A stretch of DNA of 64,000 nt from Stentor roeselii (lineage: Eukaryota; Ciliophora; Heterotrichea; Heterotrichida; Stentoridae): NCBI GenBank assembly GCA_006503475.1, contig RSEH01000081.1:1-64000 (forward strand). Reading direction: 5' to 3'. Position numbers and translations under genes: made by a program. The stretch's first letter is position 1; every line of letters begins with the position of its first letter. This document shows positions 35,403 through 43,972 of the stretch, one piece after another. Below the pieces are notes generated by a model. The model was not told the DNA's origin. It ran no database searches and worked only from the letters and a program-made list of their open reading frames with translations.

Positions 35403-36692
35403 TTAAACTAACTTATTTTTAAGCGTCACTTCTAAGCCGCTCTCTTTGGCAAGTTTTAAAATCCTGCTGATTTTAACTGCTTTGCTTACTGCGGCTTCTT
35501 CTTCTGGTTCATAAATCACGTTGACTCCACTGTTAACAATCAATTTTTTCGCTTCTTGCCAGTTGGTTCCACACAACCTTGCGACAATAGGTTTCTGAAA
35601 GTTGACTTTATTGACAGCAGTGATGAGTCCACTTGCGATGATATCACATCTCATGATTCCTCCGAAGATATTGATGAGGACAGTTTCGACTTTAGAGTTA
35701 TTTTGAAGGATCTTTAAAGCGCTGACTATTTGGTCCTCTTGGGCGCCGCCTCCAACGTCGAGAAAGTTTGCAGGACTGGCGCCCATTAGTTTAATAAGGT
35801 CCATCGTGGCCATTGCGAGTCCTGCGCCGTTGACGAGGCACCCGATGTTGCCTTCCATTGAGATGTAACTGAGTCCTGCGTCGTGAGCTTCAAGCTCGTC
35901 TTGGTTTTCCTGTCGAAGGTCTCGTGCCTGGTGAGTGTCTTTCTGCCTGAAGATCGCGTTGTCGTCGAAGTTGAGCTTCGCATCACAGACTACGATATCG
36001 CCGTCAGTCGTAACACCCAAAGGATTGATTTCAAGAAGAAGCAGGTCTTTTTCCACGAAGCACTTGTAAAGTGAAGAGACTAAATTGAAGACTTCTTGTG
36101 ATTTATTCATTGGAAAGTTTAAATTTTTCGTTACTTCTGAAGACATCTCCTGCGTTACACCTGTGTGAATGGAAATCGGGACTTTGAAGATCTCAGAAGG
36201 TTCTTTCGCTGCCACGTCTTCAATGTCCATCCCTCCTCTTCGGGAATAGACCATCACCGGGCCTCCGAACTTCCTATCAAGTAAGAAGGACAAGTAAAAC
36301 TCTTTTGAAAGGTTGACTTTTCGCATTACTAGGACTTTGTCGCAAGGCTTTCCTGAGGAACCGGTTTGTTTGGTAATCAGAAGTTTGCCGATCATGTTTT
36401 CTGCAGTCACTGAGACTTGACTTTGCGGAATGATGTGAACGCCTCCTTGGAAACCACCTGGCTCGAACTTGCCTTTTCCTCGGCCTCCTGCTAGGACTTG
36501 GGCTTTTACTACTATGTTTGCATCGCCTATTTCTGATGCTATTGCTTGAGCTTCTCTAGGAGAAAATGCAACTTTGTTATAAGGAGTCTCTACTCCGTAG
36601 GATTTTAGTAAGGATAAACTTTGGTACTCGTGAAGGTTGTATCCTCGACGGAGATTGGAGATTATTGGACGAATGCTGATCTTGGTCCACAT
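35403..36692 (-). CDS. Succinyl-CoA synthetase (succinate-CoA ligase) beta subunit, mitochondrial
   Basis: 429 residues, full length for the family, with no intron. It forms the heterodimer that converts succinyl-CoA, phosphate and NDP to succinate, CoA and NTP in the TCA cycle. An N-terminal basic, Arg-rich segment fits a mitochondrial presequence. The ATP-grasp domain follows from YNLHEYQSLSLL (about residues 19-240; VKAQVLAGGRGKG nucleotide loop, EINPLGV and DAKLNFD metal-binding region). The CoA-ligase domain includes NGAGLAMATMD, NFLDVGGGA and NIFGGIMRCD, which resemble the conserved beta-subunit motifs. I cannot say from sequence alone whether it is the ATP- or GTP-forming type. It converges with the helicase gene with 2 bp between stops. 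It acts directly downstream of methylmalonyl-CoA mutase, which is also in this window. Confidence 0.95.
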   Translation of the reverse strand: MWTKISIRPIISNLRRGYNLHEYQSLSLLKSYGVETPYNKVAFSPREAQAIASEIGDANIVVKAQVLAGGRGKGKFEPGGFQGGVHIIPQSQVSVTAENMIGKLLITKQTGSSGKPCDKVLVMRKVNLSKEFYLSFLLDRKFGGPVMVYSRRGGMDIEDVAAKEPSEIFKVPISIHTGVTQEMSSEVTKNLNFPMNKSQEVFNLVSSLYKCFVEKDLLLLEINPLGVTTDGDIVVCDAKLNFDDNAIFRQKDTHQARDLRQENQDELEAHDAGLSYISMEGNIGCLVNGAGLAMATMDLIKLMGASPANFLDVGGGAQEDQIVSALKILQNNSKVETVLINIFGGIMRCDIIASGLITAVNKVNFQKPIVARLCGTNWQEAKKLIVNSGVNVIYEPEEEAAVSKAVKISRILKLAKESGLEVTLKNKLV

Positions 36693-36884
36693 TTATTTTT
36701 GGGGTTTTTTTTGTTATTTTCGATTGGATTTCTTGGAATTCGGTTTGGATGGAGTGGTTTTAATTATGGAGGAGAAGGTTGAGATTTGTTTTATTAATGT
36801 TGTTATGTGATTATATAAGAAATCATGATAAGAAACCTATCCCCCAGATAAAATATTTAATTTATGCTAAATCACCTTAAATGT

Positions 36885-37271
36885 CTATTTTGAATACTCC
36901 GTCATTATCTTCTCAAATTTTTCAAGTTCCTGATGCAGATGATCAAAAGCAAGATAAAACGAATTCCTCACATTCCCAACACAAATATTAACTTTCGGTT
37001 TAATATCTTGAGTCAAAACTTTTTTCCTCACAGCATCTTTGTTCAAACTAATACTTTCTCTACTACTCGACTCATTTAAAGATTTTTCCTTGTTAATGCT
37101 AAGTGCGCGATTTTTACACCCAAAGAAATTCCAAATAATTGACGAATGGCGGTCTTTTTGCTCAGCAGAAGAATTTCTAGTAGACTTAACGACCCTTTCA
37201 ATACTTTTATCCTGATTCAAATCTTCCTTTCCTCCAGAAAGTCTAGGCCTGAGAACCGGTGGTCTTTTCAT
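36885..37271 (-). CDS. Hypothetical protein
   Basis: 128 residues, Ser/Lys/Arg-rich and mostly disordered in appearance, with a C-terminal amphipathic stretch (about residues 100-126, FYLAFDHLHQELEKFEKIM) that may form a helix. No signal peptide, membrane segment or known domain. It is divergently arranged with the dynamin-like GTPase gene, whose ATG is 94 bp away, so they may share a promoter. The function is unknown. Confidence 0.55.
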   Translation of the reverse strand: MKRPPVLRPRLSGGKEDLNQDKSIERVVKSTRNSSAEQKDRHSSIIWNFFGCKNRALSINKEKSLNESSSRESISLNKDAVRKKVLTQDIKPKVNICVGNVRNSFYLAFDHLHQELEKFEKIMTEYSK

Positions 37272-37364
37272 TTTTATTTAAAATTCCTACCAAATCGATA
37301 ATCCTAAAAAAATCACTTAAAACATCCAACCTCTAAACTCCATTCCCGCTTCAGTCTTTCATAA

Positions 37365-38645
37365 ATGGACTACAAAGCAGAAGAAATCTTAAATCAAGTC
37401 CAGCAAATCTACTCAGGTGTCGAACTCAAAGGCAAAAACTTAAAAATCGGAGCAAAATCAGGAAAAAACCTTCAAAATCTCGAAGAAATCGGCAGAGACG
37501 AGCTTTTTCAGCTGTACTTAAAAGCTCCAAAAAATGACATTAAAAGAATGATCACTCGTCCTTCAAAGAACTTGACAGTCTTGGTCATCGGAAATCATTC
37601 AGCAGGAAAAAGTTCATTCATCAACTGGTTTGTAGAGGAAAAGGTCCAAAGCACAGGAATGGCAATTGAAACATCTCACTTCACAATGATCAAGTATGGG
37701 GAAAAGAAAGTTGAAATTCAAAGTGAAGGCACTTTAGCCCTTTATCCGTTTTTGCGAGAAATCATGAACCGTAGTCAGAAGGAAGTTTATGGAAAGTTTT
37801 TCGCGAATCTCACCACAAAGACCTGCACCGCCAAAGTAAAAAATATTGAAAAAATCGATTTGATTGACACTCCTGGACTGACTGATGGAAAAGTTGACTA
37901 CGAATGCGATATTCTTGAAATGATTAAATGGGTCTCGTCGTATGTTGATGCTGTTCTCGTGTTTTTGGACCCGGTTGGACAGGCCTTATGCACGAAAACG
38001 ATGGACATCATTGAGTACCTTTCAGTGACTTATAAGGCTAAAGTGATTATCTGTTTAACGAAAATCGATCAAATTGACCCTGTTGACTTGAACAAGCTTT
38101 CAATGCAGATTTACTCTGCAATCATTGCAAGAACTCATAATATTCACTTGGAAGTCATTCCGATTTCTACAGCGAAAGATTACTCTGGACCTAACAACAA
38201 AATTTCAGAACTTCTTTTAAAGTTCGAGAAGATTTTCAATGAAAAAGCTGTAAGGAACATAGAAATCATGACTCATGACTGTCATAGAATAATCGATCAC
38301 TGTAATCAACTACTTAAATTGAATGAAAGCAACAAAGTCACTGTTAAACTTTGTAAAGGTTTCAAGTATGTCTTGGTTTTTTTTTATTTAATCTTGTTGG
38401 GATTTACAGTGATTTATTCAGTGAAGTTTGAAACAGAGTTAAGATTAGAAAGTCTGAGCAAAAAAGAAATGATTGGATTATCCGCTGCTCATGTTCTTCT
38501 GATAATCTTTGTGGTAATCATTGGAAGGTTCCAGAAAGAAACTTTTGACAGTGCAAAAGTCGCTAAACTATGCAGCTGGATAAGTTATTGTAAAAACGCA
38601 GTAGTTGAAGGTGAAAAAATGACAGAAGATTATCTTAATAGTTAG
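37365..38645 (+). CDS. Dynamin-family GTPase with two C-terminal membrane segments
   Basis: 426 residues. GTPase motifs are visible: P-loop GNHSAGKSS (about residues 75-83), switch II DTPGL (about 167) and TKID (about 229). The GNxSAGKSS form and the preceding helical segment are typical of the dynamin/EHD/mitofusin superfamily. Two hydrophobic segments at about 332-354 and 370-388 suggest anchoring in a membrane with a short loop between them, as in membrane-bound dynamin-like proteins that shape or fuse membranes. The long assembly stalk of classical dynamins is absent, so the membrane it acts on and its role are not known. ATG has the common local context ATAAATGG; the stop is TAG. Confidence 0.8.
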   Translation: MDYKAEEILNQVQQIYSGVELKGKNLKIGAKSGKNLQNLEEIGRDELFQLYLKAPKNDIKRMITRPSKNLTVLVIGNHSAGKSSFINWFVEEKVQSTGMAIETSHFTMIKYGEKKVEIQSEGTLALYPFLREIMNRSQKEVYGKFFANLTTKTCTAKVKNIEKIDLIDTPGLTDGKVDYECDILEMIKWVSSYVDAVLVFLDPVGQALCTKTMDIIEYLSVTYKAKVIICLTKIDQIDPVDLNKLSMQIYSAIIARTHNIHLEVIPISTAKDYSGPNNKISELLLKFEKIFNEKAVRNIEIMTHDCHRIIDHCNQLLKLNESNKVTVKLCKGFKYVLVFFYLILLGFTVIYSVKFETELRLESLSKKEMIGLSAAHVLLIIFVVIIGRFQKETFDSAKVAKLCSWISYCKNAVVEGEKMTEDYLNS

Positions 38646-38669
38646 AATAATTGTTTTTCACAATTAAAG

Positions 38670-39113
38670 TCATTTACTACTCTGCAAATTTCTTCTCTTT
38701 AAAAACTTTGATCCACTCAAATTCCTCTTTTTCTTATAAGCAACAAAAAAGTGCATCTTAATGTTTTCTCCATGTTCAAGTGAAAAGCACTTTTCGCAAT
38801 ACCTTTTAAATGGACAGGCTGGGCAGTAGCCTTGCGCGCTTTTCTTGCAAACGTTGCAAAGAATCATATAACGAGGTACTGATGATTTCTTTTGAGGTAC
38901 GAATAGTGGAGAATCAGTGAAAGTAGTGACTTGTCGAGTATTCTCAGGTTGATTATTTCTCTCAACATGACTAATACTCTTGGGATCATCAGCAAATGTA
39001 TCATGATAAAAAGAGACATTAACATCTAGACTCAAGCTTGAAGACTTACCATCTGCAATAGCTTTTTTTCTGAAAATACAACAAGTCGAAAAAATACTGG
39101 AAACCCATTGCAT
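38670..39113 (-). CDS. Small zinc-finger protein (B-box/RING-like Cys-His cluster)
   Basis: 147 residues. The C-terminal part holds CNVCKKSAQGYCPACPFKRY followed by CEKC...H...H, a pattern of paired Cys and His residues like a B-box or similar zinc finger, then a basic tail. The N-terminal 90 residues are Ser-rich with no known domain. It converges with the GTPase gene and its start lies about 150 bp from the divergent secreted-protein gene. It probably acts through protein-protein interaction; the partner is unknown. Confidence 0.6.
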   Translation of the reverse strand: MQWVSSIFSTCCIFRKKAIADGKSSSLSLDVNVSFYHDTFADDPKSISHVERNNQPENTRQVTTFTDSPLFVPQKKSSVPRYMILCNVCKKSAQGYCPACPFKRYCEKCFSLEHGENIKMHFFVAYKKKRNLSGSKFLKRRNLQSSK

Positions 39114-39269
39114 TGATATTATAAAATCCTAAACACTAAGAACTATTCATTTTCATCAACCTTCTTCAAACATGAAACCTTTTAAATAGAGGCTAATCAA
39201 CACTGAAAATAGCCATTCCTTCATATCACTCTTTAATTTCCCTCATTGAGACTTCAAACAATATCCAAA

Positions 39270-40352
39270 ATGTATTTATTTCTCTTAACCCTCCAAACAT
39301 CTTCAATCTCCACAAATTTTCTTCAACAGTCAACCAGTTCAGGATCTCTTGCAGAAGGTATTTCAAGTTTAAGCTCTGAAATAACGATTTTCACATCAGA
39401 TCTCGATACAAGTTTAAAAGACCTGGACACTTCAATCGACAACTCAATATCTCTCTCATCAAGTGTAGCAAAAAATCTAATAGAAGGCGAATCAGGTAGT
39501 TTAAAAATCGACCTAACTGAAATCCAGCAGCATATCGACGACATCGAAGCGAAACTTTCAAAATCCACTCAATATTGCCAGGCGCTTTCCTCTTGTGCGC
39601 CTTGTGTTGACTGTGAAAACTGTGGATGGTGCAATAGTAAAAATATTTGTCTTCCAGGGGACAAGTCAGGTCCCGACAGTGAAGACTGTTCAGACTGGTA
39701 CTACGAAAAATGCAGTTTTAAAGACTGTGCATTTTACAAGACCTGCTCTGAATGCTTATCGACAGGATCATGTGGATGGTGCGAGTTTGGATTAAAGTGT
39801 TTGAAAAATAAGACAACTTGTAGTCCTGCTTTTTTCCTTTATTCTCTTGAATCGTGTCCTCAGACTACTGCCTCGTCGGTGCAAGGAAAGTACTTCAACC
39901 CGTATTTAACAGGAGACTTGTTGTCTCTTCAAGAAGAAGAAGCATTTTTACAGAACCTTGTTGACCAGCTCGAACTTGACAAGGAAGAAATGCTTGAATC
40001 TGCTCTTCAAGGACAGAAGCTGCAAGTCGCCGATGTTGGAATTTTTCAGGACCTAAGCGGACTTTCTAGTACTGTTGATCAAATTTATCAGGAAGAAGTT
40101 GAAGACCGACAAGATTTTCGACATTCTTTAGGAGATAAGTCTTTGAAACAGGTGAAAGACGAGAATAAGAAAAGTTCTGATGAGGGTACTGAGAAGATGA
40201 TTAATAAAATCAATGAGAACTATGATCAGGTCATTGCTGGGGTGGATTCAATGGAATATACTTTAGGAAAGGAGATTGAGTATGTTGATAACGAGTTGCT
40301 TGACATTGCAAACGCTTTGAAATACTCAAAAACAACGAATAATAAAAAGTAG
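39270..40352 (+). CDS. Secreted Cys-rich protein with two PSI-like modules and coiled coil
   Basis: 360 residues from the ATG at 39270, chosen because the in-frame start 24 bp upstream is TTG and this ATG opens a signal peptide (MYLFLLTLQTSSIS). A Ser/Asp-rich helical region precedes two clusters, CAPCVDCENCGWCNSKNIC and CSECLSTGSCGWCEFGLKC, that match the CxxCxWC core of PSI (plexin-semaphorin-integrin) domains. The remaining 160 residues are acidic coiled coil. No membrane anchor is seen, so it is probably secreted or luminal. It converges with the RING gene with 18 bp between stops. Confidence 0.7.
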   Translation: MYLFLLTLQTSSISTNFLQQSTSSGSLAEGISSLSSEITIFTSDLDTSLKDLDTSIDNSISLSSSVAKNLIEGESGSLKIDLTEIQQHIDDIEAKLSKSTQYCQALSSCAPCVDCENCGWCNSKNICLPGDKSGPDSEDCSDWYYEKCSFKDCAFYKTCSECLSTGSCGWCEFGLKCLKNKTTCSPAFFLYSLESCPQTTASSVQGKYFNPYLTGDLLSLQEEEAFLQNLVDQLELDKEEMLESALQGQKLQVADVGIFQDLSGLSSTVDQIYQEEVEDRQDFRHSLGDKSLKQVKDENKKSSDEGTEKMINKINENYDQVIAGVDSMEYTLGKEIEYVDNELLDIANALKYSKTTNNKK

Positions 40353-40370
40353 TTGAATAGTTAACTGATA

Positions 40371-41339
40371 TTAGCTAATCATTGCTTTTAAATGTTTGAA
40401 AGTGTCTTGGTCTTGCTTGTTCATTGGCTTTTCACAGTTCGGGCAAGTGGTGCCGAGGTTTATTGAGTTGATACACTCATAGCAAAAATAACACCCGCAG
40501 TTCAAATAAGAAACAGAATCTATTGTCAAGCAGAAAGAACACTTCGGGATTTCAGCTGCTTAAACATTACAGATCATCTTCAGTTTATCCTCGAAATCCC
40601 AGTGTTTTTGTGAGAGTTTCTTTAACTGGTAGTAAAATAGTTTTAAAGTGTTTAGTTCTGAGTCGTTTAGTGTTGCTCTTGAAAGAATTTCCAAACTTTC
40701 ACATAAAAAATTGTCGAATAGTTGAGTTGGACTTGGCTCAGGACGAAGAGCTTTAAAGGTGTAGTCCAAGTTGAAGTTCTCAGGACTGAAAACTTTAAAG
40801 TTTTCATTGTAAATCACTCCGTATTGCTGAGGGTTATCACAGTAAACTATTGAAAGGACCAAAGCTTCTGTATAACGATTTTCATTAGAATAAAATATTG
40901 GATCTTCTGAATTGTATACTTTTATTTGAACGTTCAATTCATATGAAAACAGTGAACAGAAACTTTCAATTGAAAAATTTGGTTGACTTGTGAAATCAGC
41001 TCCTAATAAGATGAATTCATTTACAAGATCTGGCTGATTTTTCAACTCTAAGGCAAAATTTTCCTGTTGATTCGGCTCTGCTCTTTTAATGATCTGGATC
41101 ACTTTTGATATACGTTGGTACTTCGATGGGAAGTATTTCTGTTCACTAAATACCTTTTACAATTTCACTAAGAACTGCGGGTAAAAATGATTTTGTCCAA
41201 CACTAAGCAGCATGTTATCAATATAATTAATGAAAATCGAAGCAAGTGCACATTCAATAGTACTTCCAACAGGTCTAAATCTTGTAAATTTATACTTTTC
41301 CGAAATTCCCCACCCACTAGGTCTAGTTATCTTCGACAT
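40371..41339 (-). CDS. Otubain-like (peptidase C65) domain fused to a C-terminal RING finger
   Basis: 312 residues in three exons. Introns of 15 nt at 41146-41160 (GTAAAAGGTATTTAG, phase 2) and 40556-40570 (GTAATGTTTAAGCAG, phase 1) join pieces that otherwise look like separate short frames. The N-terminal part (about residues 15-220) resembles otubain: FRPVGSTIECALASIF sits where the catalytic GDGNCFYRA loop lies, and QYGVIY sits where HYDxLY lies. If the alignment holds, the Cys is kept but the catalytic His is Gln, so deubiquitinase activity is doubtful. The C terminus is a RING: CSFC, CGCYFCYEC and CPNC. Combining a decayed ubiquitin protease fold with an E3 module suggests a ubiquitin-binding ligase. 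The otubain assignment is tentative; the RING is clear. Confidence 0.65.
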
Positions 41340-41394
41340 TTATGTTCTATAAAATTTTCTAATAATCCACTTTCCTAATAATCTTCATGAATAA

Positions 41395-41892
41395 ATGGAA
41401 AATTCTGTCGATGACATCCTCAAAGAAAATCAAGAACTGATCTGCAAAATCATCTCTGATCAAAACACCCTGCCTTTCACTCCAGATGTCAAAAAAATGA
41501 GAGACCTTTATGCAAACATTTTAAAACTTTCAACAATTGCTGATAAGTTGCCTGATACTCCGAATCTTTTGTTCCAACATTATATTCCTTTATCGGGAAG
41601 TGATAAAGCGAGGATTAATTACTATGAAAGGATTCAGGAAGCGAATGCGGGAGAATATTTTCATTTAATGATTGAAGCCGCACAGAAACATCGAAGGCCT
41701 TCGCCTCCGAAAAAGTCTAGAGCTGAGTGTCGATGGAAGCCAGAAGAAGAAGAAAAGTTTAGAAATGCTTTGCAGATTTATGGGGAAAAAGACTTGAAGT
41801 CTATTGCTAACTTTATTGGAACAAGGACTAAGATCCAGGTCAGGTCTCATTTGCAAAAGTTTAAACTTAAAATGAGTAATAAAAATAATTAG
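41395..41892 (+). CDS. SHAQKYF-class Myb-like DNA-binding protein
   Basis: 165 residues. The C-terminal SANT/Myb repeat runs from about residue 112 to 158: RWKPEEEEKFRNALQIYG, then DLKSIANFIGTRTKIQVRSH followed by LQKF. The variant RSHLQKF corresponds to the SHAQKYF signature of a one-repeat Myb family found in plants and many protists. The N-terminal half is helical with no known domain. It is likely a transcription factor. The gene is divergent from the RING gene with only 55 bp between start codons. Its TAG stop overlaps the stop of the gene on the other strand (TTAG at 41889-41892). Confidence 0.85.
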   Translation: MENSVDDILKENQELICKIISDQNTLPFTPDVKKMRDLYANILKLSTIADKLPDTPNLLFQHYIPLSGSDKARINYYERIQEANAGEYFHLMIEAAQKHRRPSPPKKSRAECRWKPEEEEKFRNALQIYGEKDLKSIANFIGTRTKIQVRSHLQKFKLKMSNKNN

Positions 41893-42395
41893 TGGTATCT
41901 CGTTTGAAACTTTTCACTTCTACTAGAGCAACTACCCGAATCATCCTCGAACATCTGCAATTCAGCCTTATAATCAAATTCCAGATTCAATTCAGGAACT
42001 TGAATTTTTTTAAAAGCATTCGAAGATTGAAGTCTTTTTTCTTGAAGTCTCGACTGAATCGATCGAAGATAAGGACTAGGACTTCTAGTTTTCAAAGGTT
42101 TGAACATAAAAGAATCCTGCCTATTCGAAATTTGAAATTTCGGGTAAAAGTGCGATCTTTGCGACTGTATCTTTTTCGACATGCACTTCGTTGAACTCGG
42201 AAAATTTCTAATAATTCTCTTCGAGCTGAGATTTTCTTTTTTATTCTCAGTCAGAGGTTTGTTGATATTTTGTTCAAGAATATTTTTGATTTCTTGAATA
42301 TTGATCGGGTTCTTCAGTTTTAACGGTCTGAACTTGCCAAGTTTATTAGAACCTGGTGTATAAGGACAGAAGAAAAGACTGTTGTTTTCATCCAT
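41889..42395 (-). CDS. Hypothetical basic protein
   Basis: 168 residues, rich in Lys, Arg, Ser and Asn, with no membrane segment and no recognised domain. A short motif TRSPSPYLRSIQSRLQEKRL might be a phosphorylation-regulated basic segment; the last 25 residues are acidic and Ser-rich. The stop codon overlaps the stop of the convergent Myb gene. The start lies 130 bp from the divergent NCBP2 start. The function is unknown. Confidence 0.6.
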   Translation of the reverse strand: MDENNSLFFCPYTPGSNKLGKFRPLKLKNPINIQEIKNILEQNINKPLTENKKENLSSKRIIRNFPSSTKCMSKKIQSQRSHFYPKFQISNRQDSFMFKPLKTRSPSPYLRSIQSRLQEKRLQSSNAFKKIQVPELNLEFDYKAELQMFEDDSGSCSSRSEKFQTRYH

Positions 42396-42525
42396 TTCAG
42401 GAATTATTTAACAATTTCAGTTCCACTTTCTGATGAAAATCGAAAATTCATGACTGAAAAGGCGAATGATTATTTAATGAATGATTAGTAGTAGAGTCGT
42501 CAATTTACCTACCAGATCATTATAA

Positions 42526-43008
42526 ATGGCATCCTTTTTATACGAATCCCCCAACCCAGACTCAGAATACATCGACCGTCAACAAGGCTTCAACCAGGAA
42601 GAATACAAGGAAAAGTTAAGAGAGTCCTGCACTTTGTACATAGGCAACTTGTCGAACTACACAAAAGAAGAACAGATCTACGAGCTTTTCGCTCTTTGTG
42701 GCAAGGTTAAAAGGGTCGTCATGGGACTGGACAGATATAAAAAGACTCCTTGTGGGTTCTGCTTTGTGGAGTACTTTAATCATGATGACGCTGGAAAAGC
42801 TGTCAATTGTCTCAATGCTACTCAGCTTGAAAATCGCATTATTAGGGCTGATTGGGACATTGGATTCAAAGAAGGACGACAGTATGGAAGAGGAAGAGGT
42901 GGAGGGCAGAAGAGAGATTCTGTTAGAAATGAAAATGAAGTTCATAGAGATGATGAATTCGTGGAAGGGGATGAACTTGGAAGTAAGAGGAAGCGTAAGG
43001 TTAATTGA
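42526..43008 (+). CDS. NCBP2: Nuclear cap-binding protein subunit 2 (CBP20)
   Basis: 160 residues, full length. It binds the m7G cap of RNA polymerase II transcripts in a complex with CBP80 and acts in splicing, export and decay. The sequence shows the family layout: an N-terminal Tyr-containing segment, then one RRM with RNP2 LYIGNL and RNP1 CGFCFVEY. The signature NRIIRADWDIGFKEGRQYGR and a Gly/Arg-rich tail follow, with a basic KRKRKV end. Aromatic residues of the cap sandwich (Tyr near 16 and Tyr near 39) are present. The gene ends in TGA, one proof that TGA is a stop here. Confidence 0.95.
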   Translation: MASFLYESPNPDSEYIDRQQGFNQEEYKEKLRESCTLYIGNLSNYTKEEQIYELFALCGKVKRVVMGLDRYKKTPCGFCFVEYFNHDDAGKAVNCLNATQLENRIIRADWDIGFKEGRQYGRGRGGGQKRDSVRNENEVHRDDEFVEGDELGSKRKRKVN

Positions 43009-43186
43009 ATGAATAGTATAAATAAATGATTCTAGGTTTTTTTATTGTTGAAGAGTTGATGGCTTGTTTTTCTATTAGTACTTGAGAAGGGTTACTTGCT
43101 GAATAATATTTCAGGAAATTTCAGTCATTTTAATCACATCTTAAATTTATTTTCAGGGTCTGATACTGCAATAGTCTAATTTATTA

Positions 43187-43588
43187 TTATCTACTTTCTT
43201 TCAACTTCCTCTTTTTAGTAGGCTTTTCTCCACTTTTCTCTGCCTTTAAATGTTCAGAAGAAACTGCAACAATTTTCAACATTTTTACATTTTCCGTGTT
43301 TTCCCCATTGTTTTGGGTGTTCCAAGCATAATTAATCTTCGCGTTTTTGACATAGAAAGTCCATTCATCATCCATGTGACGATAAGTTTCCAGAAATCCG
43401 CTGATAGTGGCTGTCTTTTCAGTGTTATTTTGAAGAGTTTCAATTAAAGTATCACAGAAAACATTCAAGAACTGTTCTTTCATATCATCATTAATTTCCC
43501 CAGTGTTCGAGAGATGTGTTAAGGTTTCTTCAAGAGCGACTCCAAGATGAGTACTTTTATACAAACAAATAGTTCTTTCTTGCAGCAT
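43187..43588 (-). CDS. GTF2A2: Transcription factor IIA gamma (small) subunit
   Basis: 133 residues. It pairs with TFIIA alpha/beta to stabilise TBP on promoters. The N-terminal four-helix part is recognisable (LYKSTHLGVALEETLTHL, matching the family LYRxTTLGxxLxExLDEL pattern) and the C-terminal beta-barrel strand pattern follows (GFLETYRHMDDEWTFYVKNA, matching LxTYRxCDxVWTF). The C terminus is extended by a Lys-rich tail of about 25 residues. It converges with NCBP2. Confidence 0.9.
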   Translation of the reverse strand: MLQERTICLYKSTHLGVALEETLTHLSNTGEINDDMKEQFLNVFCDTLIETLQNNTEKTATISGFLETYRHMDDEWTFYVKNAKINYAWNTQNNGENTENVKMLKIVAVSSEHLKAEKSGEKPTKKRKLKESR

Positions 43589-43682
43589 TTATTTCAGATC
43601 TAAAATGGTCAGTCACAGATTTCAAATCTTAAATAATTCAAACATTTACAACATCTGGACCTGGAAATCTACAGAAGTTAAA

Positions 43683-43972
43683 AACAATAAATTTAAACGG
43701 CATTCATTAATTTAGAAGTTAAATTCAAAGACAATATAAAAAACAATCAATTTAAACGACATTCATTAATTTACAAGTTAAATTCACAGACAAGTTAAAA
43801 CAATCAACTTAAACGACATTCATTAATTTACAAGTTAAATTCACAGACAAGTTAAAACAATCAACTTAAACGACATTCATTAATTTACAAGTTAAATTCA
43901 CAGACAAGTTAAAACAATCAACTTAAACGACATTCATTAATTTAGAAGTTAAAATTCACAGACAAATAAGAA
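43683..43972. repeat. 57-bp tandem repeat, about five copies
   Basis: Copies of a unit containing CATTCATTAATTTACAAG recur at 43701, 43760, 43817, 43874 and 43931 (spacing 59, 57, 57, 57). Copies 2-4 are nearly identical, so the array is young or homogenised. The last copy forms the end of the VPS9-protein gene on the minus strand, including its stop codon. The array fills the 350-bp space between that gene and the GTF2A2 start. Confidence 0.95.

Noticed and set aside
40560-41102. Frame-shifted or broken RING gene
   Set aside because: Two 15-nt introns restore one intact frame with a complete RING; no break is needed.
41157-41339. Separate 60-residue gene next to the RING gene
   Set aside because: It is the first exon of the otubain-like/RING gene; a 15-nt intron joins them in frame.
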